From Pseudomonadota bacterium (GTDB taxonomy: Bacteria > Myxococcota_A > Polyangia > Fen-1088), in the NCBI GenBank assembly GCA_023438785.1, contig JAEXQJ010000164.1, positions 1 to 25,044 of the forward strand: DNA of 25,044 nt. The letters are read 5' to 3'. The translations under genes and the position numbers were made by a program. Below the pieces are notes generated by a model that was given only the letters and a program-made list of their open reading frames with translations, was not told where the DNA came from and made no database searches. This document shows, piece after piece, positions 15,489 to 23,888 of the stretch (position 1 is its first letter; each line of letters begins with the position of its first letter).

Positions 15489-17383
15489 ACCTGAAACACC
15501 GCGTGTGGCCGTCGCTGGTCTACGGGGCGGGCCTGCTCGCCGTCTACGTGGGTGAGCGCATCCTGGAGCCGGGCAGCACCAGCACCGCCGTGACCCTGGC
15601 GGGCGTGGGCGCCGTGGCCTCGGCCCTGGGCGTGCGCATTTGGGGCATGCGGCATTACCGTCCCGATCGGCGCGCCGCAGCCCGCGTGCTGGCCCTCTTG
15701 TGTGGGCTGGGCGGGCTGGGGCTGCTGCTGCATTTCATGAACGGTCCCCTGGGCACCTGGATGGCGGGACGCCCCCTGGAGCAAGGCTGGCCGAGGCTGG
15801 CCGGTGTGCTGGCCGCGTTGTGGCCGGCCGTGCTGGCCGTGGGCACCCTGCCCTTGCTCTTCGTGGAGCAGTCGCTGGCGGGCATGGCCCAGGCGCCCAT
15901 GCTCGACACCCGCCGCGTGCGTGCCGCCTTCCTGTCGGGGATGGGCCTGGCCTGCGCCCTGGTATTCTGCTTCTCGGCGGCCTACGTGGCCTCGGAGCGC
16001 AACCTGAAGGCTGACCTGTCCTATTTCCGCACCGCCCGCCCGGGCGAGGCCACGCGCAAGCTGCTGCGCGCCCTGGACAAGCCGGTCGAGATCACCATGT
16101 TCTTTCCGCCGGCCAATGACGTGGCCGAGGAGGTGGCCGGGTACTTCGCCGACGTGGCGCACGAATCCGGGCAGTTGAGCATCAGGCGCCTGGACCAGGC
16201 GGTGGAGCCGGCACGGGCCAAGGAACTGGGCGTGACGGGCAACGGCGTGGTGGTGATCTCGCGCGCCAGTCAGCGCGAACAGATCTCCGTTCCGCTCAAG
16301 CTGGAGGCCGCGCGCACCAAGCTGCGCGTTTGGGACCAGGAGGTGCAAAAGCGCCTCCTGCTCATCGCCCGCGGGCCGCGCGTCGCCTACTTCGTGCAGG
16401 GCCACGAAGAGCGGGCCTTCGCGCCCCAGGGCGAGACGGACAAGCGCTCCACCGTCCGCCTCGTGCGCCAGTTGCTCGAGGAGCAGGGATTCCAGATCAA
16501 GGAGCTGGGCCTGGCGCAGGGGCTGGGCAACGAGGTGCCCGGCGACGCGGCCCTGGTCCTGCTCATTGGGCCGCAGCGTCCGCTGCAACCGGCGGAGACG
16601 CTGAGTCTGTCGCAGTACCTGACGCGCGGCGGACGGCTCTTGGTGGCGCTGGACCCGGAGGGCAGCTCGGCGGCGGATGCGCTGCTGGCCAACCTGTCGC
16701 TGCACTACGCGCCGGTCAACCTGGCCCATGACCGCATTTTCTGGGCGCGCACGCGGCAGAAGGCCGATCGCCTGGGCATCGCCACGGGCAGCTACGCCGC
16801 GCACCCGTCGGTGAGTGTGCTCAACCAATTCGGCATGCGACTGCCGCTCGTGCTGCTGGGCGCGGGTTACCTGGAACGGGCGCCCAAGGCCAAGGATGCA
16901 TGCACCAGCGCCAACGGGTGCCTGGCTGCCTTGCGTGACAAGGCCCCGAGCATCGACTTCACCATCCACGCCGAGCCGGGGACGTGGAACGATGTGGACG
17001 GCGACTTTGAGTTCACCCAGGGCACGGAGGTGCGCAAGGCCTACGAGCTGGCGGCGGCGGTCACCCTGCGTCCCCAGGACGGCCGGCCCGAGGGACGCGC
17101 CCTGATCCTGGGCGATTCGGACGCCCTATCCGACGACGTCGTCATCAACCGCGCCAACAGCGTGATGGTCCTGGATCTCGTGCGCTGGCTGGGCGGCGAC
17201 GAGAAGCTGGCCGGCGTCGTGAACAACGAAGAAGACGTGCCGGTCCAGCACACCCGCCGCCAGGACAAGGCGTGGTTCTACGGCACCATCTTCCTGGCCC
17301 CGGCCCTGGTTCTGGGCGCGGGATTCCTGGCCACGCGGCGACGCAAGACGGCGCCCGCCGTTCCGACGGAGGTGACCTCATGA
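15485..17383 (+). CDS. GldG family protein (ABC-associated, DUF7088 plus ABC_transp_aux)
   Basis: A 632-residue protein whose ATG overlaps the permease stop (ATGA), preceded by GGAGGTGG. Four hydrophobic spans lie in the first 170 residues (LVYGAGLLAVYVG; VTLAGVGAVASALGV; LALLCGLGGLGLLLHF; and the segment before NLKADLS). A large extracytoplasmic part (about 175-590) follows: LRALDKPVEITMFFPP marks the DUF7088-like start and AYFVQGHEER begins the glutamine-amidotransferase-like ABC_transp_aux domain, without an evident nucleophile Cys. A final span at about 598-617 precedes basic residues (ATRRRK). The architecture matches GldG, although the N-terminal multi-span region is longer than in the gliding bacteria from which the name comes. 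It presumably partners the permease on the outer face of the inner membrane. Confidence 0.9.
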   Translation: MNLKHRVWPSLVYGAGLLAVYVGERILEPGSTSTAVTLAGVGAVASALGVRIWGMRHYRPDRRAAARVLALLCGLGGLGLLLHFMNGPLGTWMAGRPLEQGWPRLAGVLAALWPAVLAVGTLPLLFVEQSLAGMAQAPMLDTRRVRAAFLSGMGLACALVFCFSAAYVASERNLKADLSYFRTARPGEATRKLLRALDKPVEITMFFPPANDVAEEVAGYFADVAHESGQLSIRRLDQAVEPARAKELGVTGNGVVVISRASQREQISVPLKLEAARTKLRVWDQEVQKRLLLIARGPRVAYFVQGHEERAFAPQGETDKRSTVRLVRQLLEEQGFQIKELGLAQGLGNEVPGDAALVLLIGPQRPLQPAETLSLSQYLTRGGRLLVALDPEGSSAADALLANLSLHYAPVNLAHDRIFWARTRQKADRLGIATGSYAAHPSVSVLNQFGMRLPLVLLGAGYLERAPKAKDACTSANGCLAALRDKAPSIDFTIHAEPGTWNDVDGDFEFTQGTEVRKAYELAAAVTLRPQDGRPEGRALILGDSDALSDDVVINRANSVMVLDLVRWLGGDEKLAGVVNNEEDVPVQHTRRQDKAWFYGTIFLAPALVLGAGFLATRRRKTAPAVPTEVTS

Positions 17384-18384
17384 ACGGCCGCGCCCTCGCG
17401 GTGCAAGGCGGTCTGGCCCTCGCGGGCCTGGTCGCGGCGTACCTCACCTGGCAACGCCAGCCCGAGATGCAGGAGGGCGAGGTCTTCGTCCTCGATGTGA
17501 CCAAGAACGAGCTGCAGGCGGTGCGCTTCGACGACGCCGAGAACAAGACGTGGGCCGAGCTGGACCGCGCCAAGGACGCTCGCGGCGCCTACGTCAACTT
17601 GCATGTCTCGGCCCGCCCCGAAGGTCCGCAGAAGCAGCCCGCCGCGCCCGAGCGCCGGTTGCGCGGCAACGAGACCGCCCTGCGCGCCTTAGAGCGCTTC
17701 GCCCCGCTGACCGCCCTGCGCACCCTGGGCGTGCTGGATGCGGCCAAGCTGAAGGAGCTGGGCCTGGACACCAGCCAGAAGACGCTGACCGTGACCACGC
17801 GCGCGGGCCAGCGCCGCTTCACCATCGCCCCCGCCCCGCCGGGCGGCAGCGAGCCCTACCTGCGCGATCCATCCGACGGCCGCGTCTTCGTGGTGACGCG
17901 CGCCATTCTCAGCGACCTGCAGAACGCGCACACCACCCTGCCCGAGCGCCGTCTGCACGACTTCAAGCAAACCGACGTGGATCGGGTGGTGGTCACCGCC
18001 GGCGCGACGAAGAAGGACTATCGCGCCAGCCGCAACGACCAAGGCCGCGCCCTGCGCCTCGCCCCGATGGCCAAGCCCGACAGCCCCGACGACAGCGCCC
18101 GCACCTGGCATGATCGCCTCTGGGGCTTGTGGCCCGCCGAGATCCTGGGCCGCGACGAAATCCCGCGCGAGGGCGCTCCCGTGCCGCGACTCCGCGTCGA
18201 CTACTTCGCCCAGGGCAAGAATTTGGGCTGGATCGAGTTGGCCGCGTCTGCCGCCCCGCCGGAATCGGCGTCCGGCCCCGCGCCCAAGACGACCGTGTTC
18301 GCCCGCACCGAATTCACGGCCGGCTGGGTCAGGCTGGGCGGCGACGCACAGCCGGTCATCGACGACGCGGCCAAGCTGAAGTAA
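17380..18384 (+). CDS. DUF4340 domain protein
   Basis: A 334-residue protein starting with the third ATGA overlap of the operon, after GGAGGTGACC. One N-terminal membrane span (LAVQGGLALAGLVAAYL) is followed by an extracytoplasmic beta-rich region with the DUF4340 features: an early EVFVLDVTKNELQAVRF strand pair, GNETALRALERFAPLTALRTLG, then RPHD-like rows ERRLHDFKQTDVDRVVV, and a second repeat near WHDRLWGLWPAEILGRDE. DUF4340 proteins are typically encoded straight after GldG-like proteins in this kind of operon and are assumed to be the soluble envelope partner; their biochemistry is unknown. The final 60 residues (AASAAPPESASGP) are low complexity. It is the last gene of the operon; no clear terminator follows, but an inverted repeat, ACCGCG (18384) and CGCGGT (18412), flanks a TATATT. 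Confidence 0.85.
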   Translation: MNGRALAVQGGLALAGLVAAYLTWQRQPEMQEGEVFVLDVTKNELQAVRFDDAENKTWAELDRAKDARGAYVNLHVSARPEGPQKQPAAPERRLRGNETALRALERFAPLTALRTLGVLDAAKLKELGLDTSQKTLTVTTRAGQRRFTIAPAPPGGSEPYLRDPSDGRVFVVTRAILSDLQNAHTTLPERRLHDFKQTDVDRVVVTAGATKKDYRASRNDQGRALRLAPMAKPDSPDDSARTWHDRLWGLWPAEILGRDEIPREGAPVPRLRVDYFAQGKNLGWIELAASAAPPESASGPAPKTTVFARTEFTAGWVRLGGDAQPVIDDAAKLK

Positions 18385-18492
18385 CCGCGACCGGAACTTC
18401 CCCGTATATTCCGCGGTGGCCTGCGGATACCCTGCGAGGGTCAGTCGGCAAGACCGATACACGGCAGCTCGCATGAGCAGAAAGGTCGCACA

Positions 18493-18696
18493 ATGGAACT
18501 CAGTGCCAGGAATCAGCTCAAGGGCAAGGTGAAGGACATCGTTCGCGGCGCGGTGATGGGCGAGGTCATCGTGGACGTGAATGGCCAGTTGGTGACGTCA
18601 TCCATCACCTTGGCCTCCATCGACCGGCTCGGCCTCAAGGTCGGCGATTCGGTGGTCGCCGTCATCAAATCCACCGACGTCCTCATCGGCAAGTAA
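18493..18696 (+). CDS. Molbindin (TOBE/Mop molybdopterin-oxyanion binding protein)
   Basis: A 67-residue single TOBE domain, full length for a molbindin: MELSARNQLKGKVKDIVRGA, then EVIVDVNGQLVTSSITLAS, LGLKVGDSVVAVIKSTDVLIG. The conserved start SARNQLKG and the DSVVAVIKST strand match the Mop family closely. AGAAAGG lies 7 bases before the ATG. Family members form hexamers that bind molybdate or tungstate (or molybdopterin) and buffer the intracellular metal. No mod transporter or molybdoenzyme gene is seen next to it, so it is an orphan here. The 108 bases upstream hold two small hairpins, ACCCT-gcg-AGGGT (18429-18441) and TCGG-5-CCGA (18445-18457); I could not match them to the Moco riboswitch. 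Confidence 0.9.
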   Translation: MELSARNQLKGKVKDIVRGAVMGEVIVDVNGQLVTSSITLASIDRLGLKVGDSVVAVIKSTDVLIGK

Positions 18697-18764
18697 TACC
18701 GTGTGGGCCGGCCATGGCCGCCCGCGCGGAGGTGGCCGCCGACTCTTCGCCGCCACGAGCCGAC

Positions 18765-19838
18765 CTATTCAATCCACCCGCCGCCCAGCAGGCGGTCACC
18801 GTCGTAACAGACCGCCGCCTGCCCCGGGCTGATGGCCAGCACGGGCTCGCGAAAGCTCACCTCGAATCGGTCGGGGCCTAGCAGGCGAACCCGGGCCGGC
18901 GTGCCCTCGTGGCTGTAGCGGATCTGCACGGCGGCGTCGAACTCGGGTGGCACGTCGGCATGCCAGTTGGCCCGCGCGGCGCAGAGCCGCGTGCCCAGGG
19001 CCTGCTGGCGCGGCCCCACCACCACTTGGTTGCGAGCCGCATCGATACGCGTGACGAAGAGAGGCTCGCGGCCAAACACGCCGAGGCCCTTGCGCTGACC
19101 GATGGTGAAGCTGGCCACGCCCGGGTGACGGCCCAACACGCGCCCGCTGGCATCGACGATCTCGCCCGGCTGCAACGCCTCGGGACAGCGACGGCGCAGA
19201 AAACTCACGTAGTCGTTGTCGGGCACAAAGCAGATCTCCTGGCTGTCGGGCTTGTCGTGCACCTTCAGGTCCAGCTCGCGCGCCATCTCGCGCACCAGCG
19301 CCTTATCGTGCATCTCGCCCAAGGGGAACAGAATGCGTGAGAGGCTCTCGCGGGCCAGACCGAACAGCACGTACGACTGATCCTTGCGGCGCCGTGTCTT
19401 GCGGAAGATGGCAGGCGCGCCGGCGTGCTCGACGATGCGCGCGTAGTGCCCCGTGGCCACCCAGGGAATGCCCAGCGAATCCGCGTGCCGCAACAGACGC
19501 CCGAACTTGATGCGCGCGTTACACGGCACGCATGGGTTGGGCGTACGCCCGTGGCGGTATTGGTCCACGAAATCGTCGATGATGGGCGTGAACATGTCGC
19601 CCAGGTTCAGGACGAACAGGTCGATGCCGAGCTTATGCGCCACCAAGCGGGCGTCGGCCTGATCCTGGGGCGAGCAACACCCCCGGCTGTCGTTGTCCGG
19701 ATCACCCGCCATCCCCAGGCACATGAAGACGCCCGTGACCTCGTAACCCGCGTCGCGCAGCAGGGCGGCCGTGACCGACGAATCCACACCGCCGCTCATG
19801 GCGACGAGCACACGCCGGGCCTTGGGGGAGCCATCCAT
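18765..19838 (-). CDS. mnmA: tRNA-specific 2-thiouridylase MnmA
   Basis: A 357-residue protein that transfers sulfur to C2 of the wobble uridine U34 in Lys, Glu and Gln tRNAs. It carries the PP-loop SGGVDSS (15-21) that adenylates the tRNA, NPCVPCNARIKF with catalytic Cys106, and DSQEICFVPDNDY with the second active Cys203. The C-terminal region (GRHPGVASFTIGQRKGLG, then a beta barrel) is complete. The position preceding the catalytic Cys holds Cys103 where E. coli has Asp, so three Cys line the site, which suits an iron-sulfur-assisted mechanism as described for TtuA-type thiolases. A further pair at GCCS (54-55) is common in non-enterobacterial members. The ATG at 19838 is chosen by alignment; a GTG at 19874 overlapping the upstream stop is possible. 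It is the last gene of the minus-strand run. Confidence 0.95.
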   Translation of the reverse strand: MDGSPKARRVLVAMSGGVDSSVTAALLRDAGYEVTGVFMCLGMAGDPDNDSRGCCSPQDQADARLVAHKLGIDLFVLNLGDMFTPIIDDFVDQYRHGRTPNPCVPCNARIKFGRLLRHADSLGIPWVATGHYARIVEHAGAPAIFRKTRRRKDQSYVLFGLARESLSRILFPLGEMHDKALVREMARELDLKVHDKPDSQEICFVPDNDYVSFLRRRCPEALQPGEIVDASGRVLGRHPGVASFTIGQRKGLGVFGREPLFVTRIDAARNQVVVGPRQQALGTRLCAARANWHADVPPEFDAAVQIRYSHEGTPARVRLLGPDRFEVSFREPVLAISPGQAAVCYDGDRLLGGGWIE

Positions 19839-19874
19839 GGCGGCGCAGGATAGCAGCCGCCCGAAGCCGCGCAC

Positions 19875-21212
19875 CTACTGCGGGAAGGGCAACACCCCGC
19901 GGTCGCGCATGGTCACCACGTCGGTCTGGGCAAAATCGGGCGTTCCCGTATCCTTGGCCAGGCGCTCCTGGGCGATCCGGTAGGCCTCCTCGGCGCCCAC
20001 GGTGCCCACGCCGGTGGTCTCGATGGCCCACACCCGTGAACCACCGCGGGACGCGCGCACCCCCACGTAGGCGTGTCCCGGGTCGTACAGGATGACCGGC
20101 TCCATGCCGATCAATTCGAGGACGCTGGCGAATAGGAAGCTGCCGTCCATGCAATTGGCGGCCCGCGCCTCCAGCGTCTCGGCAGGACGGCGGACGCGCT
20201 GCCAGCCGTCGAAGTAGGCGCGCCCGATGTTGCTATAGCGAGCGCCACGCTGGCTGATGGTGCGGAAGACGGCCTGCAGAGCGTCGCGGGCGACGTCTTC
20301 GCGCGTGTTGCTGCGACTCCACACCAGCCCGCCTTCCTGCGCCCCGAGGTTGCGCCACACCAGCCGATAGCTGCCCGCGCCAGGCTGGGTCTGCCCATGG
20401 CCACCCGAGGTCACGCGGGGCCAAGCCTGCACGATGGCTTGATCGCTCTCCAAACGCGCGTCCCAATCGCCCCCGCTCGCCTCCAGCACGGACCACGACA
20501 CCACCTCGTCGGCTTCGATGATGATGTCTTCCGAGATCTGCTCGCCGGCCGGCACGGTCGCTCCGCGTGTGTAGGGTTCCCGCTGGTACGCATCCAGGCT
20601 ATCGAATCCGCCGAAGGCCGTGGCCGCGAAGGCCTGCCGCTGGAGCTGATCCACCACGGGCTCGTCGGGCGTGACGAACACGACGTTCAGGTCGCGCATG
20701 ACCGTGCTCGGCACACCGGGGATGTCGAACACCAATTCGTTGGAAGGCGCCACCGCCATGTCCAGCCTGCGGCTGGCGACCTGAACGCCCTGCTCCGTCG
20801 CCAGGGCCACCTCCAGGCTGGCCGGCGCGTAGGTCCGCAGGGCATACAACGCGGTGAAGTCGAAGACCGGGTTCGCGCAGACCTCGACGGTGTCGCCTAC
20901 TCCAACCTGCGCCGCGTTTGCGCCCTCTTCCGCGTACACGGGCAGCCGCGCCTGCAGCCGCAGGTCGGCCGTGGTCGCACCGTCGTTCCGGACCGTGGCA
21001 CACGCCACGTCCAGGCGGCCCATGTCGGTCAGCTCCTTTCCCATCAGGTGCGCCAGGTAGGACGGCAAGGTCCACTCGCTGGCCGGGCTGCGCACCAACA
21101 CGGGAAATCGCCACTCCACGTGCAGCCCGCCGTCCACTCGCCCCGTCTCGTCCCCGTCCCACGCCCCACACCCCGCAACACCTGCCGCCAGCCACAAGGC
21201 ACGCCACCGCAT
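19875..21212 (-). CDS. Lipoprotein with C-terminal transglutaminase-like domain
   Basis: A 445-residue protein with signal MRWRALWLAAGVAGC (lipobox VAGC, Cys15). Residues about 30-290 are beta-rich and Val/Asp-rich, with a repeated 'mean value' pattern (LEVALATEQGVQVASRRLDM); this looks like a stack of immunoglobulin-like sandwiches, but I recognise no family. The C-terminal third is transglutaminase-like: YFDGWQRVRRPAETLEARAA leads to Cys354 in ANCMDGSFLFASVLELIGM, followed by His380 in DPGHAYVGV and Glu398 in AIETTGVG. The triad is therefore Cys-His-Glu, with Glu where Asp is usual. It may be a peptidase or a crosslinking enzyme in the envelope. It starts 165 bases after the SppA stop, and mnmA starts 36 bases after its own stop. 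GGAG and GGTGG precede the ATG. Confidence 0.8.
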   Translation of the reverse strand: MRWRALWLAAGVAGCGAWDGDETGRVDGGLHVEWRFPVLVRSPASEWTLPSYLAHLMGKELTDMGRLDVACATVRNDGATTADLRLQARLPVYAEEGANAAQVGVGDTVEVCANPVFDFTALYALRTYAPASLEVALATEQGVQVASRRLDMAVAPSNELVFDIPGVPSTVMRDLNVVFVTPDEPVVDQLQRQAFAATAFGGFDSLDAYQREPYTRGATVPAGEQISEDIIIEADEVVSWSVLEASGGDWDARLESDQAIVQAWPRVTSGGHGQTQPGAGSYRLVWRNLGAQEGGLVWSRSNTREDVARDALQAVFRTISQRGARYSNIGRAYFDGWQRVRRPAETLEARAANCMDGSFLFASVLELIGMEPVILYDPGHAYVGVRASRGGSRVWAIETTGVGTVGAEEAYRIAQERLAKDTGTPDFAQTDVVTMRDRGVLPFPQ

Positions 21213-21354
21213 GACCCACCCGCTCCGTCGGAAACCGACTGTTTGGACCTGTGATGACAGCGCGGCGACGGACGTGTCGGTGCGTCTAGCGCGGACTCCA
21301 CAAGGGCTGCCGGGGACGCCCCGACCCGAAGCGCGCACCCTCCAACGCCCCCAT

Positions 21355-21369
21355 CCCGCGCCAGGCGGG
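21355..21369. terminator. Small hairpin after sppA
   Basis: CCCGC (21355-21359) and GCGGG (21365-21369) form a 5-bp stem with a 5-base loop, 8 bases past the SppA stop on the minus strand. It is short and has no T-run, so at most it is a weak attenuator between sppA and the transglutaminase-like gene. Confidence 0.2.
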
Positions 21370-21377
21370 CCTTCCCG

Positions 21378-23888
21378 TTAATGCGTCTCGATGTCGTAGG
21401 GCAAGCGCGCCATCAAGCCACTCGCGTTGCCGACCAGGAGCGGCAGCAGCAGCTTCTCCAGCTGACGGCCGCCCGGCAGCTTGGCCAGCCCGAACAGGCT
21501 GGGCAACGGCTTGGGCAGCACCACCAATTCGGGCAGCCCACCCGGCCCCAGCGGCACCCCGCCCTGCCGGGCCGCCTCGTTGATGGCCGTCGATACGCCG
21601 CCCATGCGGTCGACCAGGCCATTGGCCTGGGCCTGGGCACCGGTCCACACGCGCCCCCGCCCCAGCTCGTCGGCGCGCTCGACGGTAATCCCGCGATCCG
21701 CACGCCCGGCGGCCACGGTTTGCAGGAAGCGCTGGTACATGGAGCGCAATTGCTCGAACACGAGGGCACGCTCCTCGTCGGTCCACGGGCGGAACGGCGA
21801 ATACAGGTCGGCGTGGGGGCCGCGCTTGAAGGTCTCCGCCGCGATGGACAGGTGACCGAGCAGCCCCGCCACGTCGACCTTGAAGCCGAAGATGCCGATG
21901 GACCCGGTTATGGTGGCCGGCGAGGCGAAGATGGTGGAAGTGGGCGCGGCCACGTAGTACCCGCCCGAGGCCGCCACGTCGCCCAGGGAGGCGATGAGGG
22001 GTTTGCCTGTCTTGCGCAGGCGCACCAGCGCACGGGCCACCTTGTCCGAGGCCACGGCCGAGCCGCCCGGGCTGTTCACACGCAAGACCACGGCGCGCAC
22101 CGAGGAATCCTGGGCCACCTGCTCGATGGCGTCGGTGAGGCGGTCCGACCACGCCATCTCGCGGCCGCCGAAGGGGACATCTCCGCCGTCACCCTCCACC
22201 AACTGCCCATCCACCAAGAGGACCGCCACGCGCGGCGGCCGCCAGCGTCCGGGATAGCGAGGCTCCGTGTTGGCGTCGGCCACGGGGGCAGCCTGGCCCA
22301 GCTCTCGGAGCGCGACCTTGACGTCCTCCTCGTCGGCCACGCCGTCGATCAGCCCGACCTCGCGCGCGTCCAGCGGCGAGAACAGGGCCTTGTCGATCGC
22401 CTTGCGCAAGCGCTCGGCATCCATGCCCGCGCGACGCCGGCCCTCCAGGACCCCGGCCAGCAACAGCGAATAGCTGTCGTCGAGTAGGGCATTGCGGTTC
22501 TCGCGCACGGGCGCGGACTGGTCGGTGCGCACGAAGGGCTCCATGGCGCCCTTGTATTCGGCGATACGCACCAACTCGACCTGCACGCCCAGGCGATCCA
22601 GCGCGCTCTTGTAGAAGGTCACCGTCTGGGAGAGGCCGCCCAGATAGAGCCCGCCCGCCGGATCGATGAAGATGCGCTCGCAGGCTGAGGCCAAGTAATA
22701 CTCGCGCGTGCTGGGATCAGTCACGTGCGCAAAGACGGGCTTGCTCCGGCGCACATCCGCGATCACATCGCGCAGCTCCTCGATGCGCCCCAGGCCGATG
22801 TGCAGACCGGAGATCTCCACCAGCAAGGCCGCCACGTTCGGATCCTCGCCCAGCCGACGTAGCTGCACCACCTGGGTCAAGAACTGGCGATCCGAGTCCA
22901 GGTCCTCCAGCTTGAGCCGCGCCACGTAGGGCGAGGTCACCAGGGGCGCCCGTCGCTCGGGCATCACGCGGAACATGAACGAGCCGCCCGGGTTGAAGTC
23001 GCCGCCCGCTTGCTGGCCCGATTCCCAGTTGCCGTAAGCCGCCAAGGTGGTGGCCGTACGCCCAAAGTCGAAGACCAAGCCCGCCGTGGCCAGGTAGTCC
23101 GCGGGAGGGGTGAAGACGGTCCCGTCGGGGCGCACCTCGGGCATGCGCACGCGCGGCCAGTCGATCTCGCCGAAGAGCGACAAGCCGCGCGCCAGCCGTC
23201 CGACCACGCGCACACGCGGCAGGGCCGCGAAGTCTCCTCCCTGCAGAAGGCGCACGCCTCCCGACACCTCCAACCAGTCGTTGCCCAAGGGCCGCACCGT
23301 GCCCTCCATGTCAAATTCGCGCGGCAGATCGGTCGCGCCCGGCACCAGGTTGGGCCGGTTCACATCGCGCACCACGAAGCCCAGGGCCAGCATGGGATGG
23401 AGCTGCAGGCCCAAGCCGATGGTGAAGCTATTGGCCGCCGCGTAGCCCGCGCTCCACAGGTGATCCCAGGTAAAACCGAGGCCGGCCGACCGCCCCAAGC
23501 GCATGGCCGCGCCGATCTGGACCAACTGGTAGTCCTCGGGCCACCCTGGCAGAGAGGGGCGCAGCCACTGGAATCCGGCCCCCAGGGCCAGACCGCCCAC
23601 CACGGGCGCCGCCAACATCAGGGCCCCGCCCCGCCCCGGCCGGCGCACGTCGTTGCCCCAGTAGTCCACCAAGAACGCGCCCGAGCCGCCCCGCAGGAGG
23701 CCGAGCTGCCCGGGGTTCAGTTCCAGGCCCGTGGCGTCCGCATCGCCCGCCACCACACCGCCGGGCACCTTGACGCCTCGGAACGGAGAGGCCGGCACGT
23801 CGTCGCCGTGCGCTCGCCCTGCCCCCAGGGCCACCAGGATCAACGCGGCCAGCAGCCGCCTTAAGCCATCAAGGAATCTTGCATTCAC
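21378..23888 (-). CDS. sppA: SppA-type signal peptide peptidase (S49) fused to an N-terminal beta-barrel-like domain
   Basis: An 836-residue protein from the GTG at 23888, with GGAGG 6 bases upstream and a 20-base overlap with the DUF2304 gene. A signal peptide (LLAALILVALGAGRAHG, about 12-28) is followed by residues 40-310 that look like an outer-membrane barrel: DATGLELNPGQLGLL, then alternating aromatic/Gly strands such as LALGAGFQWLRP and SLFGEIDWPRVRM. The second part is a complete double-domain SppA: Lys446 in EYKGAMEPF and Ser641 in DVAASGGYYVAAP form the Ser/Lys dyad, and NSPGGSAVASD lies at 605. The spacing of 195 residues equals that of E. coli SppA (Lys209/Ser409). Known SppA enzymes sit on the inner membrane and clear signal peptides; fusion to a barrel, if real, would place this one at the outer membrane. 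The fusion is visible; its location is inferred. Confidence 0.85.
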   Translation of the reverse strand: MNARFLDGLRRLLAALILVALGAGRAHGDDVPASPFRGVKVPGGVVAGDADATGLELNPGQLGLLRGGSGAFLVDYWGNDVRRPGRGGALMLAAPVVGGLALGAGFQWLRPSLPGWPEDYQLVQIGAAMRLGRSAGLGFTWDHLWSAGYAAANSFTIGLGLQLHPMLALGFVVRDVNRPNLVPGATDLPREFDMEGTVRPLGNDWLEVSGGVRLLQGGDFAALPRVRVVGRLARGLSLFGEIDWPRVRMPEVRPDGTVFTPPADYLATAGLVFDFGRTATTLAAYGNWESGQQAGGDFNPGGSFMFRVMPERRAPLVTSPYVARLKLEDLDSDRQFLTQVVQLRRLGEDPNVAALLVEISGLHIGLGRIEELRDVIADVRRSKPVFAHVTDPSTREYYLASACERIFIDPAGGLYLGGLSQTVTFYKSALDRLGVQVELVRIAEYKGAMEPFVRTDQSAPVRENRNALLDDSYSLLLAGVLEGRRRAGMDAERLRKAIDKALFSPLDAREVGLIDGVADEEDVKVALRELGQAAPVADANTEPRYPGRWRPPRVAVLLVDGQLVEGDGGDVPFGGREMAWSDRLTDAIEQVAQDSSVRAVVLRVNSPGGSAVASDKVARALVRLRKTGKPLIASLGDVAASGGYYVAAPTSTIFASPATITGSIGIFGFKVDVAGLLGHLSIAAETFKRGPHADLYSPFRPWTDEERALVFEQLRSMYQRFLQTVAAGRADRGITVERADELGRGRVWTGAQAQANGLVDRMGGVSTAINEAARQGGVPLGPGGLPELVVLPKPLPSLFGLAKLPGGRQLEKLLLPLLVGNASGLMARLPYDIETH

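Noticed and set aside
15446..16969. A 507-codon minus-strand open frame opposite the GldG-like gene
   Set aside because: Antisense shadow; Gln/His/Arg-rich, no recognisable protein.
18385..18492. Moco riboswitch or ModE site before the molbindin
   Set aside because: The CGTATATT stretch is only a partial half-site without its partner, and the small hairpins do not match the Moco RNA architecture as I know it.
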